From Paraspadella gotoi (taxonomy: Eukaryota > Chaetognatha): a stretch of 64,000 nucleotides of DNA. The notes under the pieces are model-generated. The model saw only the letters and a list, made by a program, of their open reading frames with translations, was not told the origin of the DNA and did not search any database. Below are positions 21,376 to 30,684 of this stretch, piece after piece (position 1 is the stretch's first letter; each line of letters begins with the position of its first letter). Location: assembly GCA_051294375.1 (NCBI GenBank), contig JBJCIZ010000028.1:806437-870436 (forward strand), read 5' to 3'. A program made the translations under genes and the position numbers.

Positions 21376-24300
21376 ATGTGCGTGGACGCGTTTTGCACAT
21401 TCGTTTTTCCCATAGTTTCGCTCGTGTTCAGTCTCTTTAATCTCATCACCGACTGGATGTCCTTTTTTCAGGTATTGACAGCTTCAGCGTTCGTATTCCA
21501 TGGTCTGAATATGCATAGCAAATAAAATAAATTGAAAATAATCAATTTGATTTAAAACTGATTATAACTGAAAAAAAAACTTGAATAAGAATCCAGTTGA
21601 ACGAACTAAAATTGTATTAATATTTAAATTAAAACCAATTTTAAAAAAGTTACCTTTTTGAACAGCCATTCAAAAAAAAACCCTAACCATAAATCACGAG
21701 TGTTTGATAAAAAGTAAAAATGATTACAAAACTAATTGGAAATCGAAATCCAGACACACACACACTGCTTCTCCGGCGTTTTGTTTCAACCAAAAATCTG
21801 TTCCAAATTCTACAAGAAGATTGTGGACGCTCCTTTGTCATCGTATTTTTAAGTCAGACCAGAGATCAACATCGCCTCTCTTAGAAGGTCCCCTTGATGC
21901 GCGCCGCCGACAGCGCCGTTGCCATCGCCTTTGAACCGATAATCCATCCCCGTTTTGGATTTGTCGCTCGAGACCGCCATCGGGATGATAGGCGCCGCGT
22001 CGACGCCGACGTTGTGAAAGGCGGCGACCGGCGCTGGAGTCGACATTCTGAACGGCGCCGGATGAAATACTTTCAATTCTGTCATCGCTTTGACCGGAGG
22101 AAGCGCCGCCTCCGAACGCGGCGCCGTATCAGCTTTAAAACGAAACCCCGACGGCACCGCTCGAACGAATTCCGTCAGCCGCTGCTGCGACGCCTCAAGC
22201 GTAGCTCTGGCGCGAAAACTCTCGAGCGTTCGGGACCCGACGAGCGCCGCTCCGCTCTGTCGACAACTCGGTCGTCCCGGCGGCTTGCGATAGACTTTGC
22301 CGAAAGGGGTCTTGTGAGGGCTGGTTTTGGGAGTCCAGGGACAGTTGGCCGGCCACCATGTGATCATAGGTCCCTGATTTGTTTGTTTAAAAAAAAAAAA
22401 CCAACATGAAAGGTTATTGATTACTGACGTTCATCCCCCGGCTATTTTCTCACCTTGACTCCTCCTTTTCCGATGAGCTGAGTGTCGAAAAGATGCTTGA
22501 ACTTTAAGATCGGCGCCAGATTTTCCGGGCAGATGATTCCGCGTTCGATCTTCGCGTGGTACTCGGGCAATTCCATGGAGCGGAGGAGGCGGTTCCCGTT
22601 CAGTTGGCGAATGTTTTCCAGCTCCATTTGGACTGGGGATTTAGAGAGAAAGGAGGGGGGAATTGTGGTCTTTTAAACATTACAAGTTGGACAAACAAAG
22701 TTAAAAGAGTTACATATTGTCTACCATTTTCAAAATTAAATAATCTGAAGAGACAGTAATAATTGTTGTGTCAGTGACAGAACCGTTCAATATAAGCAGT
22801 TCCTGAGCTTCGGATCAGGCGGTAACACCGTGTTAAGGAGGGGTAAGCGCCCCGTCCCCCTTTACTGCAAGGCGACCACCGGGCTAGAACCCCGGACCTT
22901 TGGGTTAGGAGGCGAATGACTTGCCTCCGGCACCAAAGGCCACTGATGAACGGTTGGTGGATTTTAGTCCACCATAAATCTAGTTTAATCCCAATGATCC
23001 TCACAAACTGCCATAAGGCCTATGATAACGATTTATGGTCATTGATCATTTACAATACTATCTACAATCATTAATTTCAAATCTCACTTGTGAAAATCTT
23101 CTCGTGATTGAGCATCCACAAGTTCCCCTTCCTCGAATGCTCGTTGCGTCGTGGTTTCTCCAGTTTGACGAAGAATCTCGTTGTCGGTGACTTGTGAGAG
23201 ACGCAGTTGGAGGAGAGGTTGTGCCTGCAAATGGGTGGATGAGTTGGTGAGTTGTGTGCTAACGAAAAATGGTGAAATTAGCCGAATTAAAATGAAACGA
23301 ACACGACGAAGCTAATAATCACGATCAGGGTTGTTTTTTTTTGTTTTTTTTACGAAACTTTCAGCTGTTGAATGTAGAATAGTGTATCGTCTTTTAATTT
23401 GCCCATGTGCTGCACTTTTAAAGCAAAATCGCATACCTTGAAGCACCTCTAACAAGTTTAACAGAAAACACCAAATTTCTTTAACACATTTTTTTAGTTT
23501 CCTAGTTTTTTAACTAAAGTCTTTTCCTGAGAATGACCATCCTCAGCTGAAAAACCATCTTACATTTTTCCGATCTCACCTGATGGAATTCTTCCATTGG
23601 TCGTGACTTCGATAAAAAGGAAAGTTGTGTTCCACGAATTCGTAAATCTCGTGGACGGGGAGACACCCGTGAAGGCTGTTCTTGAGCGCGAGGGCGATGA
23701 GCAGCCCGAAGGGAACGGGCGGGCGCGGCGCGGGAGGCACCGTAGACCGAGTCGGCGCCTTCGTGGCAATCGGCAGTGGCGACGCCGAAGCCAAAATGAC
23801 GCCGGGCCCGGTAAGCCCCCTGGCCCGGGCGAAGAGATCGGAGGGCGCTGTAGTGGGTCGGGCATGCGCGACTGAAGCAGAGATCGGGCGAGGCCGCGAG
23901 GCTGCCAGCGGGATCCGTCCGGGTCGAACCAGTTGATCTTCATTCTCGTCTTCGGAAGAGTCGCTCAAAATCCTCGCGAAACCGTGAGGAGAGAAATCGA
24001 CGCTTCTACTTTCCGGTCTCGTCGGCGCCGGTCGGATCCACTTTCCGGGTGGCGGCGCCATTTGCGTCGGTGGTAGCGTCGTCGGATTAAGTATTGGCGC
24101 CCATCGCCGATGGTTCGGCTCCTGGGCGACGGGTTGGAAAACGATAGGCTGCTGTTCGTTCGCCCGCGGTTCCACTTTCCAGCTCGGCTGCGGCGGGTAC
24201 AGCTCCGCGGAAATTATCGGCCCGGACGACGTCACGGCGTAGTCGGCGGCGACCGGCAGTTGGTCTTGAAACAGCACTGGCTCATGTTTGGGTTCATCCG

Positions 24301-27300
24301 GTGACCGATACTGCGCCGAGACAAATTCTTCCAGCTCCGGCGAAGAGATCGAGATGCCGGAATCCGGTGTGGACGTGGATCGAATTGAATCGAAGCGGAG
24401 AAAGGGATGCGGATTCTCAAACGCAGAGTCGGTCTCGTTGTCGTCGTTGTTGTTGCCTTCGTCGATCGGTCCGAAAGAGTAATCGTCGTCCAGAAATCCG
24501 ATTTCCCTCAGCAGATCGAAACCCGCTTCGCCGAGCGACATCTCTCGGCGTCGTCGGTGGGCGCGGTCGGCGTCGTCGTCGTCGTTCGACCGAGATCTTT
24601 TTCCGGCGCCGATGAGCCGAGATTCGCACTTCTCTCGTCGCTGGAAATTTAGAGAGAACTCGGGATATTTTTGCCAAAAGTCGAAAAAAAAAATAATTCG
24701 GGGTTTTTTTCCCTCCGGCGCGTATCGGTAATTAAAGACGGTAGCGAATAATTTACCATCCAGTGTTACGGTTTAAACGAAGTATGTTGACAAATAAGAA
24801 AGCATGCCCTTCGCTGAGAAAATTATAGTATTTTGACGTAGGCGAGATTCGATTATCCTTTTTTTTTTAAATCTCTTATTTTTTTTAATTTCGATAATTG
24901 AATAGTTCACGGGGAATTAGTATTAATCGATGGTAAAGCGATTTTCAAAAAGTCTGAATATTACTTCATTGGGAGCTACGCTTTACGCGTCTTGTGTTGA
25001 AACTATCGAACGATAAAAACCTCGAGAGAAAAATTTGTAAATTTAACTTACAGTTAATGTAACTTACCGTTTCCGTTATCTCGCCGTTTTTATCTTCGCT
25101 TAATAATTCGTCCGGCAGATGAAAAGATTCGTCGCTCATCTTTTCTCCGATTTTTCTAACGCAAATTTTAAATCGTTAAATTTCAAATCGTTTCGTGTCG
25201 GGTCCTTTGGAGCAAGCGTCGTATCTGGCGAATGGCGACATTTCCTCCTTTTATCGTTGCTTTTTTTTCTTTTTTTACACATTTTTTATATTGGCCTTTC
25301 TCGTCTTCTTACATAGTCATGATTGAAGGAGAAAATCATTTTTTTCCTTTCTGGCGAATTTCTTAAGGTCGCGATCGAGGTCAAAATCGCCATTGGGTCA
25401 TCGTGACGTTTTCTTTTATATTCGTTTTATTTGGTCAATTTCTGCGCAAAAGGGCCTTTTGCGACTCACGCAGAATTAATTGAAGCGAAGGGGGTATTCG
25501 AAGTTTAATTTGCCACACCCATAAGCGGTTGTAAACTTGTCTGTTTAATCAAATACCTTAATTTACTTTTTGACAAAGATATATTCGTTTACTTCTCCCG
25601 TATTCGCTCTCGAAGATGTCGAGTACATTTTAACGTTTCAAAATATCTTTCATTCGAGCGAAGACGAGTCAAGACGAATCTTCCAGTCATTTTTTTACTG
25701 ACGAATTTTTCGCCCAATTTGTATGACCGGAAATTTAATGGGGGAAGGGCGAAATAAGAAGAGATTGACCGCTGAGCGTCAGCGTCTCTTAGAAACTAGG
25801 AATACCTTAAGAAAGGAAGAGAGTATATGCGTAAAAGACGTAATTCCATTTATATATTACCTAATCTCACAATATAAAAATAAGTATTCGAAATTGAAAT
25901 ATTTTTTTGCTAAATTTCGTCAATGTATTCGCCAAACATGCAAGGCAGGAAAGATATAAAAAATTATCAATGGAACTCGGAGAGTGTTGTTTGGCAGCAA
26001 ACGGCGATGAAAACAACGAACCAATTGTCATTCTTTTTTGTATTTTGTTTGTTTTTTTTTATCTCAATGAAAAAAAAAATTAATTTATACAAATAATAAA
26101 CCTCCCCCCCCTTGTATCCCAGTACGTCTCCGCGCCGTCTAATCTCCTCGACTTCGACCTGGCGACGGCGGTGATCTACTGCATCCTCGGTTGCCTCTCC
26201 GGCGCCGTCAATCTCATCCTCGAGGTGCGCCTCTTTCGAGAGCGCGTCCTGGCCCGGCGCCAACTCCGCTACGGCACCGCCCACTCCGCCATCAAAGGTT
26301 CGGGGAGAAATTTGACGAACAATTAATGTCACTATTTTTTTTTTTTATCTCACCAGACGGGCGAATGCCCGACTTGGGCGAGATGTTAATTTGTTTCTGC
26401 TTCTTTTGACCGTTGTTGTCGTCGTCACGCTGTTTTAACATTGAAAATAGCAAAAGTGTATAACCATAAGAAGCTGAAACTTTAGATATGGCTTCTCATC
26501 ATTTCAAATATTATGTTTCATATTCTTATGTTCATTTGTTTATATTTTATTTATAAAACAATTTTTATATATATAGACGAGTTCAGCTTTGCAGCAGCTG
26601 TTAAGCGGCTGTCCAGATTTCTTTCTCTTTCACTCATACACGCATTTGTTTTTATAATAAATGATTCGTCGCGTCAATGAATTATTAATAATGAATTATG
26701 AATGACTATCGACGCATTAATGAATGACTTTTATCGTATCGATGAATGATTATCATCGCATCAATGAATGTTTATCATCTCATCAATATTTGGTTATCAT
26801 CATATTATCAATCAATTACTGTTACATCAATCAATCAATTTTTAATTACATCAATCAAGGCAATTACTATTACAACAATCATTCTATTACATCAATCCAT
26901 TTATTACATCAATCAATCAATTACTATTATATCAATAATTCGTTATCGCATCAATTGTTTTTTTTATTAATTTTCATTGACAGTAACTTCTGGCGAGATC
27001 ATTATACTTTTAAGATTTTTTAAAATTAATTCAGGCGGGATTCACGGCTATCGACGCGAACACTCGCTCGACCGTCCCGACAAATACCTCACCCTCGTCT
27101 TGCCTCTTCTACTCTCCACAGTGCTCTTGCAGGTAGCGCAACGATTTCGCGGTTCGGTTCGCTGTGCCATTTCTCGAAAATATTCTTGTCTAGACTTTAT
27201 CATTGATTGTATTCATTCATTCATTCTTCCATCTATCCATTCATACGTCTACGTATTAATTCATTCATTCATTCATCGAGCCCTCCCTTTCCAATCCAGT

Positions 27301-30300
27301 CTCTCCCATCGGCCATCATCAACACGTTCTACATCAACTATTGCGCCAACCTCAACGTCCGCTCGTGCGAATCCTTCCCCGCCATCCCCTGCAGCGTAAG
27401 AGGCTACCACATTCCTCCGCAGGTACTATATATATATCTCTACGTTTTACTATATTAATATTCTTTTAATTTTAATTAATTTAAATTATCAAACCACTCT
27501 TCAAGGGTATGCCGATCGTGCAGTTCCTGACTCTCGCCTCTTCGCTCATCTCGCTTCTTGGGACTTCGCTTCGTCTCCTCTTCGCTCCTGGTGAGTTGTT
27601 GTTGTTGTTGTTAGTTTGATTTTGTTTGTTGTACCTTGTAAACTTCAAATTCCCCCCTTCCCTGTCGACAGTTTTCATCTGCCGCGGCGCCTGCGACGGC
27701 TGCAGCAAATGCTGCAAAGACGAGGACGACGACGACGATGATTACGACGAGGACCGCGAGAGGCAAGTTTTCTAATTTACCATAAAATTAGCGCGACCAA
27801 TATATAGAAATTGTCCATTCATTTATTAAATAAGCTACTTTGCCCCTGACTTCGGACAAGCTCCAAGGCCCTCCATCACATTTACAAGATAATATCATAG
27901 CAAGACCCTGAAAGCTTTTCAACTCTCTCTCACCGTCTGGTTTATTCACATTTAAATTTCACCCTGTTACTCACGCTCCCTCTTCCTCATCAGATGCTGT
28001 TGCAAGCACAACGCCTGCGCCAAAGCCTTTTACTGCGTTCTCTCCTTCATGTCCTTCATTTTGGGTCTCGTCGCAATCTTCGTCGTCGTCGTCGTCAACT
28101 TCGTCGATTCGTCGTCGGTATCGTCGCGACCCGAGGCGCAGTGGCACGGTGAGAAAAGGGTTGCTTGAGTTATTAAGGGAAGGGTAACGATTTTTATTAT
28201 TTTTTAATATTAATTAAAATTGTTCATATCTGGTTTATCAGTTTCTTTAAATATATAGATTAATTGTTGGATAATTTTGTATTAAATTAGAAATTAAAAA
28301 ATGTGACCTATTGGAATAAATTAGTTTTATTCCATTTTTATATATTATATGAAATTGGCTACCTAATTTTCAAACGTAAACAATATTTTACTATTTGACA
28401 TGTTAACTTGCCTTGTTTTTTTAGTCAATAGTCATGTATGAATTTTACAATATTGTAACATTCATTTCTTTCTGTTCCCCACAGTGCCTCCGATGCGCTC
28501 GAACCACACCATCCGCTTCCATGGGTCTCACTCTTTTTCGGAGAACGGCTCCCCGCGCACCAGATCCTTTGAGGTGAACGCGGATCTCAAGCAGCTCGTC
28601 GCCCACGGCGCCGGTGGCCTTTTCGTTACCTATCGGGCCAAGTGCAAGGACATCCTTTACAACGGCCTGCCAGAGGTTGGTTTTGGTTTATTTTGGTGGT
28701 GGGGAAACGTGAAGCAATAAGAAGCTTCTTGGTCGGTCTGTTTATAGTATATATAATATAAAATTAAATTTTTAATGAAATAATTCAAAATTTAAATACT
28801 ATCTAGGAAAAAAGTTAGAAACATTTAATTGAGGATATTCCTTCCATTTTTTCGTAGACAAAATAAGATTGCTACTCAAGTGAAAATGGCGGAAAAAATG
28901 GCCTTTAGTTTTCCACAATTCTTGGTATTGAGTTATTTGTTTCTATTTCAAATTGAGTTAGTTATTTTTTTCATTTTAAATTTGGTTATGCCGAATAGAC
29001 AGCCCCTCTCTTTGGTTCATAAAGGTGCAATTGTAGCTCTCTGAAAAATAGGGAAAGACGCAACAATTCATCAGCAATAGACTTGGAATCCCTCGTTCCA
29101 CCATTGCAAATTTTTTACGGCGATACAACAAATCAAAACATTTGGTGTGTCAGCTTTACGAAGCATGCCCAGACGAATGCAGGCAGTGGTCGATGCCGAG
29201 GGAGGGCATACCAAATATTGAGAATGTTTTACCCATGTTTTGTATATTTTTTATTGAATAAATGAACTTTTAAAAAAAAATGTTCTAATATTTTCTAGAT
29301 AGTACTTAAAAAAAGGGAAGGTATAAGCATCATAAACAAATGATAAAAATCGTGTATTAGCTTTAAAATACATGAAGTTTAAAAAAATATATAAAAAAGT
29401 TGCATTTATAAATTGTTATATTAATAAGATAAAAAGCCGCGTGATACTAGAGAGGAACTTTACATTTTCGCCCTCCACTATCCCCATCCCCCTTCCCCCT
29501 TCCCCATCCCCCATCCCCCTTCCCCCTCCAGTCGATCTCCATCTCCGAACGTCGCGTGGACCACGTCTGGATCTCCCTCCCACTTGCGCTGCCACGCCCA
29601 GTTCGTCAAGCAGAAGCGACGCCAACCGTCCGGCGAGCGTCTCAAGGAATCCAACTGCACCGGAACCAAAGTCTGGAACGAAGACGGCGACTGCGACACC
29701 CTCTTCAGGGTCATGTTCGATCGGAAGAGGTAAGAGGAGATGGAGGGTTGAGTGTGGCGCTTGTCATTCTTATCAAGTTGTTACGTTGAATCTTACAATG
29801 AATCCTTCCTTCCTCTTTTTTCCTTTTCTTTTCCTTCTTTTTCCTTTCCTTCTTTTTCCTTTCCTTTATTTTATTTCTTTTTCTTTCCCTTTCCCCCTCC
29901 CCAGATCTCCACCCTTATCCTTCAGCGCGGTTCCCGTCGACGCCGACGGACGCGTGAGAAACGACGGAGGGAATCCCTTCGCCGACGCCTGCGCCATCAA
30001 CCGGTTTTGGCGACAGCAGACGCTCAAAGCCTCCTTCGTGACATCTTGTCGTCGTCGTCTCGTCGACTGCGATTGGATCAAGACTCACCTCTCCTCCTTC
30101 CTTCCTCCCTCGTGGGTCGACTGGGTCGCCTTGGGGTTGCCCTTTTGTCCGCGAGAGATGGGTAAGTTCGGGCTAATTCAAGTTTCATCCTTGCAACTTC
30201 CAACTTCCAATGGAAGTAAGACGGTTTTAAAACCTTTGGGTTCTTTTGATTTAATAATACCAATTCGTTTAAATTAGGGGCAAGATGGCTTATTTATTGA

Positions 30301-30684
30301 ACGAATGGATTATTTTAATTTTGATTGTACCAATGTCATATTTGTTATGTAAAATTTTATTTACATTTATTAAATCAATTATTTTATATTGGTTATGATA
30401 ATTTCACATAACAAATATGACATTGGTACAACCAAAATTAAAATTATCCCCTCATTCAATAAATAAGCTATCTTGTTCCTGACTTTGGACAAGTTTTAGA
30501 GTCATTTATGTATAGTTCATTTGTGTGCGTGCAATTATGTTACAAAATTCGATTGTTTTTTTTCTCAGCCTACGATCAACGCCCCGAGTCTTGTCTCCTC
30601 GTGGACGCGGAGGCCCGCGCCCGATTCCAACACGTCACCGTCGAGATTCATCATCCCAAATATGGACGGCCTCTCGTCCACTAA
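21376..30684 (+). CDS. Unrecognised multi-pass membrane protein with Cys-rich ectodomain; hosts a nested gene
   Basis: Eleven exons: 21376-21471, 26123-26297, 27035-27132, 27300-27422, 27506-27590, 27672-27762, 27994-28148, 28485-28675, 29532-29729, 29905-30161, 30569-30684; about 527 aa. I see about five hydrophobic segments (CTFVFPIVSLVFSLFNLI, AVIYCILGCLSGAVNLIL, LTLVLPLLLSTVLLQSLP, VQFLTLASSLISLLGTSL, FMSFILGLVAIFVVVVV). Between the fourth and fifth lies a Cys/Asp loop (CRGACDGCSKCC, then an acidic run, then CCCKHNACAK). The rest is a soluble tail with Asn-glycosylation sites (SNHT, SNCT) and scattered Cys. The early ITDW motif and LLQSLPSAIINTFY loosely recall XK-related proteins, but this is weak and I assign no function. 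The intron after 27762 has a GC donor. Exon 9 is one base too long for its phases, probably in the CTCCCTCCC run near 29575. Linking exon 1 across the 4.65 kb intron rests on phase and hydrophobicity only. Confidence 0.68.
21849..25139 (-). CDS. Forkhead transcription factor, FoxN1/4-like, nested in an intron
   Basis: Five minus-strand exons, 25068-25139, 23580-24640, 23088-23224, 22454-22632 and 21849-22373, splice in perfect phase to 657 aa. The forkhead domain spans exons 2-3: LLIALALKNSLHGCLPVHEI, FPFYRSHDQWKNSIRHNLSS, then SRKGNLWMLNHEKIF. LPVxEIYxF plus SRKGxLWxLNxxKI is the FoxN1/4 pattern. The helix-1 YSY motif is lost (PVPFGLLIALALKN), and the loop after RHNLSSN is unusual and Ser/Thr-rich. 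N-terminal residues 1-300 are acidic then Pro/Ser-rich and probably disordered. The start is the 25139 ATG; an internal in-frame ATG at 24541 is an alternative. The whole gene sits inside intron 1 of the plus-strand membrane-protein gene, so the two transcripts are antisense over this span. Expected role: DNA-binding regulator in the nucleus. Confidence 0.85.
22776..23003 (-). repeat. tRNA-derived SINE-like element
   Basis: In the FoxN-like gene's intron between 22632 and 23088. Read on the minus strand it carries CGCCTCCTAACCCAAAGGTC (an anticodon-arm-like stretch) followed by GGGGTTCTAGCCCGG, a good pol III B box. About 120 bp of unrelated 3' body follows. No 7-bp acceptor stem closes, so it is not a functional tRNA gene. 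ACCGTTCA and TGAACGGT flank it as a short inverted pair. Confidence 0.6.
25140..26122. other. Intron between nested FoxN-like gene and host exon 2
   Basis: AT-rich DNA that should contain the minus-strand promoter and 5' UTR of the FoxN-like gene and the end of the host intron. A 78-codon plus-strand ORF at 25723-25959 has AT-rich codon use unlike the real exons and is not called. Confidence 0.45.
26740..26960. repeat. Degenerate ATCAATCAATTACTATTAC tandem repeats
   Basis: Intron 2 of the membrane-protein gene is largely built from imperfect 20-25 bp units containing ATCAATCAATT and TTACATCAATC. Confidence 0.75.
27780..27950 (+). repeat. Palindrome-ended MITE-like element
   Basis: Diverged copy (CGACCAATATATAGAAATTG start, CCGTCTGGTTTATTCAC end) in the GC-AG intron that follows exon 6 of the membrane-protein gene. 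Confidence 0.75.
28799..29302 (+). mobile_element. Internally deleted Tc1/mariner-type transposon
   Basis: Intron 8 of the membrane-protein gene. About 504 bp with imperfect inverted ends (CTATCTAGGAAAAAAG left; reverse complement of the right end is CTATCTAGAAAATATT) flanked by TA on both sides, the Tc1 target-site rule. Inside, translated pieces of a Tc1 transposase survive in different frames: an N-terminal helix-turn-helix remnant (GAIVAL.KIGK, ISNRLGIPRSTIANFLRRYN) joined to the C-terminal tail (MPRRMQAVVDAEGGHTKY then stop). The catalytic DDE core is missing, so the copy is dead and could move only in trans. Confidence 0.8.
30271..30515. repeat. Two MITE-like copies in inverted orientation (foldback)
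   Basis: Intron 10 of the membrane-protein gene. The left arm (GGGGCAAGATGGCTTATTTA to TGTACCAATGTCATATTTGT) and the right arm (ACAAATATGACATTGGTACA to AAGCTATCTTGTTCCTGACT) are reverse complements over roughly 80 bp, with an AT-rich loop between. It could form a long hairpin. Confidence 0.8.

Noticed and set aside
22776-23003. tRNA gene on the minus strand
   Set aside because: It has a B box but no closing acceptor stem and a long non-tRNA body, so it is called as a SINE-like repeat instead.
25723-25959. 78-codon plus-strand ORF in the host intron
   Set aside because: AT-rich codon use unlike every real exon here, no splice context and no homology recognised.
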